Below are positions 1 to 12,859 of a stretch of 64,000 nt of DNA, piece after piece. This DNA is from Ascidia mentula (lineage: Eukaryota > Chordata > Ascidiacea > Phlebobranchia > Ascidiidae): NCBI GenBank assembly GCA_947561715.1, contig OX387203.1, forward strand, positions 8,804,001-8,868,000. Reading direction: 5' to 3'. Under the pieces are notes generated by a model. It searched no databases and was not told the origin of the DNA. It saw only the letters and a program-made list of their open reading frames with translations. The first letter of the stretch is position 1; every line of letters begins with the position of its first letter. Position numbers and translations under genes: made by a program.

Positions 1-410
1 GACGCAGTACTTTTTACAAAGCGATAGTGTTTCATGCTTGTTTCTTGCTTTTCCAAATCTTTTATGTGCCCGACACCAAGGGAAAAACGTTAGAAGAAAT
101 TCAAGCGCATTTTATGTAAAGGGTTTTTAACAAAAATGCGACGGACTGAAGCACTTTTTTGCTGTAAAAAATGTTGCCAACAAAACGATTGTTTCACATT
201 AACTGGTGTACTGTTTATCGTCAGTGATGCCATAATATTGATTGCACGATAATAGATACCAAATAAAATATTGCAGTGTTTTAAGGTATTTGCAGGATAG
301 CTGCCCTCAACGTAAACAGACAAGAATCGGTAACCTCTATGGAAGGTGATTTCAGTTCGGTTATTCTTTCTATGCTATCCCTTTTTACAATACCTATTGC
401 AAACAACTAC

Positions 411-1283
411 AGAATGAATATCGTGAACGGTAAAGACAAACAACGTCAAGTTATGCGATGCGATTTTAACGTGAATCAAAACAGGTTAAATTTTTTATTT
501 TTCGAATTTTTGATCACACCGAGATTCGAATCCAGATTATCTCGGCTACGAATCTAGATGGGTCGGGGCTCCTTAAATGATGTTGCCAATTGCTCATATT
601 TTTTTTTACCACACCGATGTTTGAACCCAGGATATCCTGGCCACGAATCCCGATCAGGTTTTCTTCTTGGTATATGGGTCGGACACATGGTCAATGCTAC
701 CAATCACCCGCCCCCAATTGCTCATCGACCATTAACTCATAACTAAAACAGCTCAACAGCGCCCACGTCCGGGTAATAGATTTTGTGTTTTCATTCGCTG
801 AACGTGTTATGGAGCATCTAAGATGTTCTGCACACGTAAATTTGTACGTGAAGAACGAATTCGAATTCGCTTCGCCCAATCGCTCTACCCTTTTCATGTG
901 CAAGAGGAGCACTGGCGCACTCAATCGTTCTCGCGTTTAACCTGTTCAAATGAGGTGTATTGAATTCGAATCGCTTTCAAACCACTTCGCTTTTAAACAA
1001 TTGCAACCGGTTTTTAGGTTGTTAACTTTGTCACATTGTATCAAATAAATGATAAACATTGAAAAACAAGAAGTGCTTGAAATGGCTTGTATAGTTGTTT
1101 TTTAGGCCCTATGGCTTGTACAAGTTTTTCTTAGCACTTCCATGTTGGTTTGTTTTCCGCGGGTTGCGCTTAGTTTTGTACCCAAATGGTTGACGGCGAC
1201 TGTGCTGTAATCACCACAAATTGGATGTCTTGCTTGACTGCTCACCTACAAGATCATTGTAGGACCTATTATGTAGAAACAGT
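411..1283 (+). repeat. long direct repeat, copy 1 (partner at the right window end)
   Basis: This stretch matches 63163-64000 in the same orientation over its whole length with scattered substitutions and small indels; the right copy runs off the window. Around 517-535 and 612-650 it carries sequences resembling the tRNA T-arm (ATTCGAATCC, TTTGAACCC), so part of it may be tRNA-derived. Related short pieces recur at about 9976, 17357 and 47695. No coding potential is evident; the small open frames in it are not conserved as proteins. Positions 1-410, to its left, show nothing I recognise. Confidence 0.8.
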
Positions 1284-3240
1284 GGCCTTGTCTACGGCTC
1301 ACTATTGAAAACATATTGGTTACATAGCTTTAATGCCGATCGTTGACGTGTTGGTGGTATATGATCGTGACCGAGAAAGTCCATCTGCAAAAGGTAAGAC
1401 GTTTAATTTAATTTTGAACGTGGTTTTGTACAGTTGCCCACGTCATGCAGTCAAACGTATCCTTAATTTCGACAGAGCTGGTTTGCACGAAAGGGTTTGG
1501 GGACGGAAAAAGAAATTTCAACTAGTTTTTCATTCCGGCATTTCGGTAGTTATCTGAAAGGGTTTCAAAATATATTGCAAATTTGTTGTGGTTATTGTAT
1601 GTTGTCGTTTTGGTACTTTTGCTACCAATACCGGTTACAGCTGTAGCGGTATATTTCGCGTTTCGTGTTGTTGTTGCAACGTTATGTACATTTTAAGAAG
1701 TGGTGCTGGTATTTAAATATTGAAGAACTTTGCTGGGAAGCATAAACGAGTTGCATGTTTATTATTTACGACATTTTCAGGTTTGACTGGCATTGCACCC
1801 ATGCTAAGTGGAAGCGTTTTTATTTCTTGACGGGTTACAGCGAGTTTAATGAGTTTATTATATTATCCTGGACACGTAGGGCCACTGTGCTCTGTAGATT
1901 AAAGTTGAAAATTTTACATAACGGTAATAGTTAACTAGTAAAAAAAACTCTAGCTTGGGACACCCATCTTTATGTGATATGTCCAAAACTTTTATTTAAA
2001 CACCTTATGTAATTAGTTACAGAAGCTCTATTTTGCTGTGAAGTGATCTCATAATCACAATTACACTGCCAGCGCCTCCAAGTGAGTCTTATGATATGTA
2101 ACTGTATGCAAATGCAGTATGAAACAAAATCTACCTTACTATAAAAATGTTCGGTAGCAACATATGATGATGTATAATGACTTCCTTCTAAATGAATTTT
2201 TGGACCACTTAGTATTTGGTTTAGCCTAGCAGGAGACAATTTGCACTTAAAAACATCGGCCGAAGTACCACCACGTTGTGTCAGATTTGGACCAACCACC
2301 CCGCAGAGGGCAACCTCCGTAGAGGCAATAATTGTTTTTATGTGTATGTTTTTGAGATGACCATCTGCCCCACATACCCTTCTGTAGGGGACTGTGTAGC
2401 GCTTGTGTTTTGCCGGCAGCCTGCGCCAAAGCGGATTTAGTGCTTTTTTTCCTTGTCTCTGTCTCGATTCTAGTGTACGTGTCGTTTCGTCCATTTTACT
2501 GAGAATATATTTTGAAATTTTTATCCGCTAAACTCACATGGCGAATCTGGTCTCGTGCATTGAAACATCGGTAAATTTTTGCGAGTGCAGTAACAGATTT
2601 CTAATGATTTTGTCAGACAAATCACGCTTCGTGTTCGACTGTTATAAAATGGTCTTATGCCCGACGATAATGCGAAAACCAATAACGGAAAGTAAAGGTT
2701 AGGATGTTGAATGTTGAAATCACACATGTCTATGCATAGTTTCACATACACCTGCACATAGATTTTCAATGTGAGCAGCATTTACCAGCAATCAAACCTG
2801 AACTATTCGATTAGATGCAAATTTACTAAATGTGGTCAACAAAAGGAAAACTTCAAACTTTATTATATCCAAAACACACTTTCTACATGATATTGATAAT
2901 AAACTTATATGAAATAGGACAATGGTAGAAATTCAGTGCTGTTCTAACATTGCTGCTAAATGACGCAAGTCCATTTAAAGGAGAAATTATACCATATCGA
3001 AATTACTCTAAGACTGTAGCTTTGATTAGACAGGGTAATTTACGCACCGTACTATCTTTTCGGGATCCAGACGGCAAAAGTCAATTTACCTTTTTAAATG
3101 ATTTACGACACACCTATTTGTGTCAACTGTAAACATAAAAGGTACAATAAATTTGCGCTAAGCTTTTCAAATACAGCACGTTACGCTACTGACTGTAATA
3201 AAAGTGGCCAAAGTGCAATCACATACAGAACCCACAAACG
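1284..3240. other. intergenic, one unassigned minus-strand ORF
   Basis: No family member or known domain is visible here. The longest open frame is on the minus strand, 1970-2494, 174 codons from ATG, with a second open frame overlapping it at 2247-2429. The predicted protein is basic at its N-terminus and has no signal peptide, membrane segment or motif I recognise. It is more likely chance or an old mobile element than a gene. Confidence 0.3.
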
Positions 3241-3247
3241 TGTCGTT

Positions 3248-3530
3248 ATGAGTTTCTTCCAACGGACAAACTTTGCCCACCTTTAACATTGCCATACGAA
3301 GGACCTTCTCGCGTTGTTAAACGGGACAGAAAAACCTTCACGCTTGATTTGGCGGGACGCCACCACAAAGTTTCCGGGAAACAATCAAACCGGCTAACGT
3401 GGACCTCACCGAGCAGGTTGCAGTGGCACAACCGCCTAAACAGGGTAAACCCTCGCAAGCGTACCAGTTGCAGAAGAATGACATGCGCGAAACGCTCAAC
3501 CATCATTCTCCACCTCGTACCGCTCGAACG
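3248..3530 (+). mobile_element. Ty3/gypsy retrotransposon fragment, end of integrase
   Basis: In one frame the sequence reads LPYEGPSRVVKRDRKTF and TLDLAGRHHKVS, which matches the end of Ty3/gypsy polyproteins (integrase C-terminal domain: P-Y-x-G-P followed by a beta-strand motif). A shift to another frame is then needed to continue into IKPANVDLTEQ and VAVAQPPKQGKP, the usual D-R-L-K-P-A stretch and tail. The frameshift and the absence of protease, reverse transcriptase, RNase H and LTRs show that it is a dead fragment. It directly abuts TSR debris at 3541. Family recognition is from memory of gypsy proteins, not from a search. Confidence 0.7.
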
Positions 3531-3540
3531 TATTTTCCCT

Positions 3541-5110
3541 ATTGTGTATCTAAGGAGCTGGGCAAGCTGTTCACGACCTTGTGGAGGTGGAAGGCAATCT
3601 CCCCGAGTGAGTTAATTATGAAACCAATCAAACTAATCAGTCTTTAAGTATAACCAGATAGAAAATATTCCACTTGTGGTGACTTTGGAGTCGACGTGGA
3701 TCCGTTCGATCGATACCAAACTAGATGCGAACTAATGGTAGAACATTGGAACCAATAGTGTATTCAGTGAATATACTCCACATACTGAGTGGACGTAAGT
3801 TACACAGCTTGACAACTTCTGTACACTAAATTGTTTCATAGTGTGCTTGTTATTTAAGTCTTTGTTTCAAGATATCGCATTTCGACTATTATTCTCACGA
3901 TTGTTTCAGTAAATTGCACGTGGGGACCATGGAGGCGTTACGGATCATGCTCCGCCAATTGAAACGGAGGAACACAGCATAGATTTCCCTCTAAAACTAG
4001 ATCCCACTCTTGCGGAGGTTCCTGCTTTGGGTCTTCGTCTTCATATCGCTCGTGTAATATATACTATCGCCCTGTAAATTGTCGTTGAAGTTCATGGGGT
4101 AAGTTCGGTAATTGTTCAGCAACTTGTGATGGTGGAACGCAGAGGAGATCAAAGACCCAAGAACACTCTTGCCCGTCGCCGTAAGTTCTAGCCACAGAGG
4201 TGTATCTTGTTCTGGGTCGTCAACGTTATTCCAATCTTGTAACTCTCAGCCTTGTCCTATTGATTGTCGTTGGAGTTCGTGGGGTGAATACGGGACATGT
4301 TCTGTCTCTTGCGGAGGTGGAACACAGGTTAGATCAAGAAAGATCTCCATAAGTTCCAGGCATAGAAGAGTAACTTGCTCCGGTTCGTCGACATCCGTAA
4401 GAAGTTGTAACAACCACGCCCTGTGCAATACACTGCATCTGGGGAGCGTGGAGCGAATTTGGAAACTGTTCTGTGAATTGTTGAGGAGGAAATGAGATGA
4501 AAACAAGATCGGTGCAAGTAAAGGAACAACATGGTGGCACCGCATGTGTGGGCAAGACATCCTTTAACCAATCCGGCAACACTCGGCCTTGCCCTGTTGA
4601 TTGTTTGTTGGGAGAATGGAGCAATTACGGCAATTGCTCTGTAAGTTGTGGTGGGGGAACTCAAACAAAACTTAGGAAAACCGCTCGATACGTAAGGTAT
4701 GGGGGTTTAAATTGCACAGGACCAACCGAACAGTCGCAAAGATACAACACCCAAGGTGGCCCGGTTAACTGCCAGTGGGGACAGTGGAGCAAATTAAACG
4801 ATTGTCTTGTTGAATGTGGTAACGGTACACTGTTTCGCAATCGACAGGTTTTGGTTGCAGCTAATTGTGGTGGTCAAGCATGTATGGGCGAAGATACCTC
4901 GTCACAATTCTGTAACACTCACTGCTGTCCCATCGAAAAATTTCACAATTTCCTAATAATTATTCCTCATTGCTTCTTCTGTCACAATAACCAATTATTT
5001 GCAGAATCTGCAATCAAAATTGTTGCCCAGTCGACTGCGTCTGGAACAACCGGAGTCTTGCGACAATCTGCTTCAAAACGTGTGAAAACGGTTGGTAGTG
5101 CTTTGGTATG
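3541..5110 (+). pseudogene. TSR-array pseudogene (E-like), truncated at both ends
   Basis: A scrap of the family's exon 2 lies at 3553-3605. A degraded array exon follows an intact acceptor at about 3909 and runs to about 4940, and an exon 4 relative lies at 5006-5089 with an acceptor (TTTGCAG) and donor (GTTGGT) like those of gene E. The array exon contains stops (TGA after SAN, TGA after CR) and frameshifts near 4190 and 4470. Only one unit of the RWSSWGEYGTCSVSCGGG type is present, against 23 in gene E, so this copy either left before the expansion or collapsed. The signal-peptide exon and everything downstream of exon 4 are missing. The longest surviving frame is 4497-5171, with four TSR-like segments. 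Confidence 0.85.
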
Positions 5111-7689
5111 TTTCCTAGTATCGATTAGAAATGAAACTAACAAAACATTTTTTACTGGTCATGATTCATAGAACATAACCGACTTTACAGCGGTTTGATG
5201 TATGATCGACCATACAATACAATATAATAGATCATCATAGATACTGCTTGGTACATCTTGTATCTTTTAGTTGTAATCGATTTCCAGCTTTGATTTTTGT
5301 TCATTCCTGTGACTATGATTACATGTAGAAACGATTGGACACACAAGGTTACTAAACAACTGAAACACAAAAGTCCATGCTTTAACTAACTTTCATGTAT
5401 CGGATTTCCAAACCCTCCCACCTATAGAACAACCTTTGTCTTGCAATAGATTAGCACACGTAAACATGAAACGGAATTGGAATACATTTTGAACTTCATT
5501 TTTCTGAGGAATTGACAAGTGTTCAAAATTGTGTTATCATGAATTTCCAAAAACATAACTTCGAACAATACATTATTGACACTACCATGTCGACCAAAAC
5601 ATTTCATTAAACACACTCAATTTTCTTTGCAGCATCTCAAGGCTGATGTTCAAATGTTCTCCCCGGAATGTTCTTGATACAACACCCCTTCATCATTCAT
5701 GCATTTAAACATTTTGATGATGGGTTAAAATTATCGTGCCATTATGTACCCATGTTTAGAAAGGATTACTAATTGAACTCTAAGCAATAAACATGAAAAA
5801 TCAGTTACATTTCTCAGCAGTTTTTTCAAGTAAACGATTGTATTAAAATTTTCTTCATATCACTGAATGCTTCACATTTCATAAGCATATGTTTTTCTTT
5901 GTGATTACGTTACACCATTATTAAACTTTTGGCAGCATCATTCTAGTCACACAGTATAAGACAATAACGCTTGTACTATATGTAAAAGTGTTTTGGGATT
6001 TTTTCGCTCACGCAAATACAACAACTGTTCTTTTGTCAAGTTATAAGCCATCATTAAACCATGCAGTCTACTTTTTCATTCAACCACGGGCGATTATACG
6101 TCAGTGGAGCAATTCCAAACCACATTCAAATCCGCTATCTTTTTTTGCGTTTTTAGTTTCAGCGATCAGTCCCCTAGAAACATGTTACCACTATTCGATG
6201 ACTTTATAATTTCAAGCATATGACTTCAGATAGCGTGATAAAAAGGAACATTAATTACTCTTTCGTTTACTTTACGTTTGCTAAAATATCACCCAAACAA
6301 ATCGTTATTACTACGTTACAAACCGCCCACAACCACAAAGCATTGTCAACTTGGGTGATCCCTAAATAGGTCTCCGCATCGACAGATTTTATGTCTTCCC
6401 ACGTGCTCTGATCATGAGTACGACTGGCGGGTCATATTCGACTGACACCGGGAGTGAAATGCAGTTGAACTTATTGCGCACACCGCAAATAAACAAAGTG
6501 ACACTTTGCGATAGAAAATGTTGATTAAGGCGCAAACAGTGTATAATATGTATTAATACTGTGTTGTTCTTGGGGTTAATACCTAAAACTATTTTGACTT
6601 ATTTACTATTTGTTTTGGCGACCCGTGCACATGAAGGTGATATTGGGACGAAATAGACCAATTCCATGCTTTGCTTTCGACACTTTAGATTTAACCTCCA
6701 TCCTGCTAAGTTTCATAACGCTAGATATACGAAGTGTATTCTGCCTTTGCTTTCACCATTGTTTATGTAAAAATATGATCGAAAAAAAGGTCTTTATTGC
6801 CCATAAGACTATTTGGCAATTCCGATACTTACTTAAAGACTATATTTTCCAGGTTAAGGTATATATATATATTACCTGAAAAACGTTTAGATTTATCAGA
6901 AAGATTCAGTTGGATGTTTTAATATATATTGTCACCAGAGTCTTAGATCATTGTCCTTTGATGTTTCATCATGTATTCATACATTTTTGATTCAGTGTTA
7001 AATTCGCATGGCAAGTAGAACAGAAGACAGTGACATTTGTTCGACCTTTCATGTTACATCAGTTCAAATTGTCTCTACTCACGTTTATGCTTAACTTCTT
7101 GCCAAACGAGGAACATTTACGTAGACTCGACATTACAGTAACTTTCATTCTGGATTGATACCAAGCAAGATGATGTTCTTTGGTGATTTCTTTGAATCTT
7201 CGACGTCGTGCCAGTCATGCCGTGCAACCAACCGCAACTCTGCAATGTAATCTTCAACTATTCGATCTGCATGAAGTTTTCTATCGCTTTTTTATGCTGT
7301 GTTGTTTAAAGTCGATTGAGAATGATCAATATCCAATATAGTGGTATGTTGGCGGACCTATGGTTGGCGGACACAGGGTGTTCCGTTGTATCACTCAGGT
7401 ATTCGTGATCAAGAGTAGCATAAAATATGCATATGTTTTTCTTTTGACAGCAAAAACTTGTTGTAACTCTCAAACATGAGTGATGTAAATTGCACGAATC
7501 ACCAGCACTAATATTTTGTTCTGCTACCGGGGCGACACCTTGCGATAAATAACACAAACACACATAGCAGAAATTTACCCATTTTTGTTCACCCATTTGG
7601 CTGTTTTAACATATCCTGTTGGGCGCTAGATTAACCGCTGTGTGTAAGCCATTATCTACACGATTTTGGAGTCTGCAAGGACTTTGCAA
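5111..7689. other. intergenic, nothing recognised
   Basis: About 2.6 kb with no TSR, EGF or other domain on either strand. Open frames are short and of biased AT-rich composition. A small (TA)n tract lies near 6860. The minus-strand frame at 7306-7596 (96 codons) has several cysteines but no motif I recognise. Confidence 0.5.
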
Positions 7690-7916
7690 CGTGACCAAAG
7701 AAAGAATAATTACCTTCCCAGAATTTTGTGCAGAACTTGGTTCGTGACACGTTGCCTGAAAAATTCAAAGCGTCGTGGTTTCCTGAGATGTGTCATTTGT
7801 TTGGCTTCATTTGAGTTGCAATTCATCACTCAAATTCCGTGTTTTTTCTTTGACAGAGAGCATTCGAAGAAATTGTGACTCATCGTTGAAACTCTTTAAA
7901 AACTAACGCGGGCAAG
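7690..7916 (+). repeat. orphan copy of the family's upstream block
   Basis: This segment, marked by AATTTTGTGCAGAACTTGG and TTTGACAGAGAGC, is a partial duplicate of the sequence just upstream of the signal-peptide exons at 8100-8335, 15485-15715 and 38000-38215. It is followed by the next full upstream block instead of by an exon, so it is a short local duplication. Confidence 0.75.
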
Positions 7917-7952
7917 TTGGTGGTTTTGACCACAGAAATGAATTCGTTAGAC

Positions 7953-8382
7953 TGGATCATTGATGGCATCAACAAGTGGATCCAAACGTCTTCCTACCTT
8001 CACAATAGAAAGCAAATTAAATATCAACCAACGCCTAAACATATTATGTAAGAAAAGCGGTAAAAATCCCTAAAATGTGGTTGCATTCAATTAAATAACA
8101 TCTAGAATTTTGTGTAGAACTTGATTCGTGACTTATGTAGAATTTGGTTCGTGACACGTTGCCTGAAAAATTCAATGCGTCGTGGTATCCTGAGATGTGT
8201 CATTTGTTTGGCTTCAGTTGAGTTGCAATTCATAACTCAAATTCCGTCTTCTTTCTTTGACAAAGTAGATGCGAAGGAATTGTGACTCATTGTTGAAACA
8301 CTAAAAAAACCAACGCGGGCAAGTTGGAGGTTAGTTAATGTGCTTTAGCCAGACTTTTCACAAATTACAAGCAGCGAAAGTT
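7953..8382 (+). promoter_or_regulatory. conserved upstream block of gene A
   Basis: About 430 bases immediately upstream of the gene A start codon are conserved upstream of B (15348-15773) and C (37856-38285), ending in the same ACAAATTACAAGCAG context just before the ATG. Conservation through duplication makes it the likely promoter and 5' UTR region. I see no unambiguous TATA box. Confidence 0.4.
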
Positions 8383-9395
8383 ATGTGGAGAACTCTTTGC
8401 TTTTGTCTATGTTTGCTTGTAATTATTCACGGGACATCGGCATGGTAAGCACATACAAAATTTTATTGGTATTATTTGTACATTGTTTTAAGCCTACGGA
8501 TAGATGCAAATAAAATCAGCTCTGGGTTTTATGAGTTGTACTCTCCTAAAGCCGCTTATGATTAGCGTAAATAAACCGGATGAGGAAAGTTTGGTTGTTA
8601 CTGGCATAAATATCGAACTCAATTACGTAATTTTGTAGTTGTGCGGAGTGAGGTTAATGATGTTTCTGTACATCGAATTTTGTCTTCAAATAGAAATTTC
8701 AGCAAAACGTACATTTGCAGGCTTCTGTCGAGAAGAGGAAAAATACCGGAATGTGATACCACTTCCTGTCTATGGAGCTGGCCAAGCTGCTCACGACCTT
8801 GTGGAGGTGGATGGCAATCCCCAAAAGTAACTCGACGTAGTGGAGAGTGCGGTTCCTGCAGATTGCCGAGCCCGAGATCATGCAACAACCAGAGTTGTCC
8901 AGGTAATGAAATAAAGAACAGATTTCTCCTTATTTACTGTTCAGTAGAAAATACGGTTTTGTTTGTTTTTAATTGATGAAACTGATCATTGCGTTTACCA
9001 ATCCATATTGTTGTATTGGTACTTTCGCGAATAAGTTATACAGCAATACAGATATTAGCTGTAGTCTGTGGATCGCATTGTCACGACGTATCAGTTCACA
9101 TCAGTGCAGCTCGTGACTGACAATAGTCTTGTCGCTAACTGGCCAGACTATTTCACTTTGTGGTGACTTTGCAGTGGACATGGTGCCGTTAGGTACCAAA
9201 CTAAGTGGGAACTCCCGGACACGAATAACAGAAGAACACACTATGGCAACGTAACAGAACTTAATATTGTTTAGATTCAACTGAAAACAAACTCAGTGTT
9301 TCCTTGTGAGTAAACTCACGATTTTCTTTTCAGAACTTTCGCCTGACTTACTTGACCTACTGCTAGAGAATGGTAATGTGAAATCTGGCGTTTAA
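8383..9395 (+). CDS. gene A: small secreted single-TSR protein, 101 aa
   Basis: Exons are 8383-8444, 8721-8902 and 9334-9395, joined by GT-AG introns with phases 2 and 1, giving one open frame ending in TAA. Residues 1-20 form a signal peptide (MWRTLCFCLCLLVIIHGTSA) with a clear hydrophobic core and an A-x-A-like cleavage region. Residues about 31-81 form one divergent TSR with LWSWPSCSRPCGGG and the closing SCNNQSCP. The last exon adds ELSPDLLDLLLENGNVKSGV. Compared with gene C, all array, EGF and membrane exons are absent and exon 2 splices directly, in phase, to the terminal exon. The product should be extracellular. All splice sites and the frame are intact, but expression is not shown, and a decayed gene that happens to stay open is possible because the protein is short. 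Confidence 0.65.
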
Positions 9396-10663
9396 ATGAC
9401 AACCCGGAAAGACCCTAAATTTGTTTTCATCATTGCATCTCATACGATTTATCATCTATCAATACATTTTAATGAAGCGTGCCATTATCAATCTATCGAT
9501 TTTTGTTTTTGAAAACCTATTGAGTCAATTGACCAATTCAAACTCTGCGCAAGCTGTTGTCTAATTCTCAGAAGATTGATATTTTATAAACGTAACTTAT
9601 TGTAACAAAATTTCATGCGTGTTGCTACAAGCTCTATCATTTCACAGTTCATTTATCGCCGTGACACAATTTTAATCGTAATTCATTGTGATGAGGTTAA
9701 ACTCGGTAATAAATTCGCTGGAAATGTAAAAATTTTTACGGAGAATTTTTTTATCTAAAAGATTGGTTGCCCAAGAAAAGTTGAAACATACTACGCTGCT
9801 TTGGAACTATGAAATTTTTCCGAAAAACAATGACAACTGTATAGAGCGAGTTAGCAAAAAATGCCCTAAAGTTCGCAAACCAACGTTCAAATGTGCAGTA
9901 GTTTTTGAGACTTCGAAGTTTAGGATAATTTGTTGAGTATAAAAAAGCGGACATAATATAAATATTTCTCATCGTACCGGAACCCAGGATATCCTGGTCA
10001 CGAATCCCGATCAGGTTTCCTTCTACGTACATGGGTCGTGCACTCAACCGATGTTAATAGTCTACGACCGTTGATCTTTTACATACCATAGAGCTATAGC
10101 TCCTCCATGCGGTCGGTTTATTTTTGACACTATGTCGGCAATTTTGCATCAGAGCATAAAATATGATATGTCTGACAGGTTTTCTCCAACAACCTCAAGC
10201 GCTTGGATTTCCACAAGTTTAGGTGCTTGCTGTGACCACATTAGAACGAATGTATCGTGTTATTAGATAGCAATGTGAGAACTACGTTTTGCTTTGTTAA
10301 GTTTTTGGCCAATGTCATGAGGGTGATGTGCGTTTGAGGTTGGGCTGCTCTGCTGATGTATTTTCCCTGCCTCAGGTTCTTGAATTTCTTTGTACAACAT
10401 CTCTTGCATTAATATTTGGACGATGTTTAAGCTGAGGTTAAATTGTTTATTATTTTTGTTTACATAAAGCGACAAATCAAAGTCATCCGTTTAGTTCTCA
10501 AATCGGAAATGAAACCTTTGAACACACACATAGAAATTTATTTGGATGGGTCATTGTGGCATCAACAACTGGATCAAAACCACATCTACCTCACATATCA
10601 AATCTGCATTTTTTGGCAATTTTGGCCGCATTTTTAAAATCCACATTCCTTGTTCTTCATTTC
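9396..10663 (+). repeat. shared 3' flank of the A/B/C/D genes
   Basis: The sequence after the gene A stop (ACAACCCGGAAAGACCCTA and the following 1.2 kb) recurs after B (16783-17950), C (42110-42480), D (47000-47990), and in part at 37500-37830 and 59040-59170. It contains a tRNA-like stretch near 9976-10030 with GGAACCCAGGATATCCTGG. No gene is visible in it. Confidence 0.7.
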
Positions 10664-11061
10664 TTTCCACCACTACAGGTTGCTGGACAACTACCAATCT
10701 CACCCCTTAAACCAAATCTGCAATCTATAGGACACGGACGTGTATTTCACGAATAATAGGAACTTGGAAAGCCAAAACAATAGCCCTTACAGGATTCCTG
10801 TGTCAGTTTCATTCGATGTCATAGCTGTGTTCTCCGCCGCAATTTCATGAGCTCTCCAACGCTGAACGAAGAACGCCACACAGTCGACTGGAAAGCAGCT
10901 CATTTTACAGCTTTGCGACGAATCCCAAGATCCTGTGCAATATCTGCCTCCGCAAGAAGAGGATTGGGTAGTAATACGGGTCCATGTCTGTGTTCCTATC
11001 CACAAGTCTTGGAGCATTGTCCCCAACTATTTCAAGAGCTCCAAGCACTTTCGACAGGAAC
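10664..11061 (-). pseudogene. antisense TSR debris behind gene A
   Basis: Read on the minus strand, this holds remnants of about three TSRs: W-S-S ... NSWGQCSKTCG, SSSCGGRYCTGS and a later CPATCSGGK-like piece. Stops interrupt it (for example after AWSS and after KTCG). The same debris, slightly better preserved, lies at 17960-18340. These TSRs differ from all other TSRs in the window and keep WTRI and SCGGRYC in common, so they come from an older or different family member. Confidence 0.75.
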
Positions 11062-11108
11062 ACAAATTCTAGACAACGAGAAACCTACAAAGGATTGCCA
11101 TTGCTTAA

Positions 11109-12003
11109 AGACATCATGGAATATAACCTTCGGAAATCATGCACAAAGCTTGAAGTTCAACTTCCTGAACATTTATGTACTTGACCAAAATTGATTAAAT
11201 CGTCACTTTCTGGTTTCGTGCGCGTCACGTTCAAGTCTCCATTTTAACTTGGCTTGATTGTCGTGTAAGTTTATTTGGAAAACATTCTGGTTCCCCGCTC
11301 AATAGACCAGGTTCTCAGCCAGAACAAATAGTGTTCGATAGTATTTTTGCAAGTAGGTGCAGAAAGATATGAGCAACTGTAATGCTAATTTTCAAAGCAG
11401 GTTTACATTTGCTTAACGTCCATTATTCAAAGTGGATTTTCATGGTGAGCCCTCGATGGTTTGAATCGTTGTTTCAACCAATGTTACGACAAATTTGAAT
11501 TTTTTGTATTGTTTTGGCTTAATTTTAAACGTTAAAGTTAAACAGTCATTGAGAAAGCTATATTATTACGCGGTTAAACGTGTACAATACAATAAACTTA
11601 GGTTCATCAGGCTTACAGGCTTTGCAGCCCAAGCATTGTGGCCTAGTTGGATCAGCTACTTTTTTAGAGCGAGATCTGAAAATAATGAAGCTTCCGGTGA
11701 AGTTTGAACTCACGACCGTGGCCTAATCAGGCCCAACGCTCTACCAGCTGAGCTATCCCTGTAGTCTGCAATGCCTGGACTACGAAGCCTGTAAACCTAA
11801 TGATTTTGATACGATAACTGAGATCGCCAAGTAAGGATCTGCGCAATGGGGCAATCCTTCCAATCATGCCATTGCATGAAATATTACTACAATAAACCTA
11901 GGACGCAAATGAAAGTGATGCTATTTGCAATTTAAGTACAACACAAAATTATTAAACATAGCGCATGTTTGTTTACGGATATTAATTAGTGGGGATTGTT
12001 ATG
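11109..12003 (+). repeat. dispersed repeat R1, copy 1, with embedded tRNA-like SINE
   Basis: This 0.9-kb element matches 34135-35000 (+) and, inverted, 35430-36060. Shorter pieces occur at 12860-13075 (-), 18955-19190 (-) and about 59280-59460 (-). It starts with ATCATGGAATATAACC. It has no open frame resembling a transposase or reverse transcriptase, so it looks non-autonomous or like a co-duplicated genomic segment. The following 12004-12859 shows nothing I recognise. Confidence 0.75.
11696..11763 (-). mobile_element. tRNA-derived SINE head
   Basis: On the minus strand the sequence reads GGGATAGCTCAGCTGGTAG, an almost perfect Pol III A box in tRNA context, followed about 35 bases later by GAGTTCAAAC, a B-box-like element. 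The acceptor stem does not close and the anticodon arm is poor, so it is a SINE promoter and not a tRNA gene. Copies lie at 34730-34793 (-) and 35426-35493 (+). Confidence 0.7.
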
Positions 12004-12859
12004 GTCACCACCAAATCACTGATATTCTGAATCACTGTAGTTTTTACACATCGTGCAGGTTAAGCGCACCGAAAGTAATTAGTGTTGGATACTTATTCAC
12101 ATTATTATCCATAATGAGGGATCGCTTTGGGGGGTGAATGATCACAAGTTGCGCTCATGATACCGAAAATGTTAAGTGCTGCATGTTTGTGCACATTACG
12201 GTAGTGTTTATAATGAGCTTGCCGTATACCTATGCAACCAAAACAGGTCGGTAAAAGATTCACATGGATCCTCTGTCTTTTTAGTCGCTGTTTTTCCAAC
12301 AACAGAAGAAAGTAAAGTTGTCGGAAGGTGTCGCTAAAGAGCATTTTGGTTACAGCTGTATTTGGAAGATAGTGCACTCATCCAAATATAGTGCATTAAT
12401 TTGCTTAGGCTGAAATAAGAATCTGTTAAAGTTTGTAGTGCAAGTTGTACATTTAATCAAATTTCTTTAGTCACCAATAACATTTCTTCCAATTTGATAT
12501 AGATAATCTATTATTATTTAACATCACAAAATGAAGCAAAATTTGGTCTGTTACCGGTAAGATTTGGACCCACGTGATCCAGAATTTTGTGCATCTTTTT
12601 TACCTCTGAGAATTACGCATAAAGCCTTGTATTGCATATGGCTGCTGCATATTTGGATTAAGAACGCTAAATAAATTTTGTGTGCAACTCCTTAGTGACT
12701 CGAAAGCAATTTCATCGTGAAGAAACAAGTTTAAGTCTTGTGACCAAGGATGCCTCACTGTTTTGGCATTCATTATTGCACGTGCTACAACATAGGTCTT
12801 AAAATATGAAATGTAGTATTCGCTTACATTTGTTGACCAATAACATGAACTAATCATCA

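Larger units (their letters stand above)
7953..11104 (+). repeat. segmental duplication, copy A (partner 15348-18396)
   Basis: The 3.1-kb unit is repeated at 15348-18396 in the same orientation. Both copies hold, in the same order, an upstream block, a signal-peptide exon, a single-TSR exon, a short terminal exon, a tRNA-like patch (around 9980 and 17360) and antisense TSR debris. Upstream and downstream parts are also shared with genes C and D, so the unit derives from a C/D-type gene that lost its middle exons. Confidence 0.85.

Noticed and set aside
1970..2494. 174-codon minus-strand gene
   Set aside because: No recognisable domain, no splice context and an overlapping open frame; kept only as an unassigned ORF in the intergenic note.
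11696..11763. tRNA gene
   Set aside because: A and B boxes are present but the acceptor stem does not pair and the anticodon arm is poor; two more copies in repeat R1 show that it is a SINE head.
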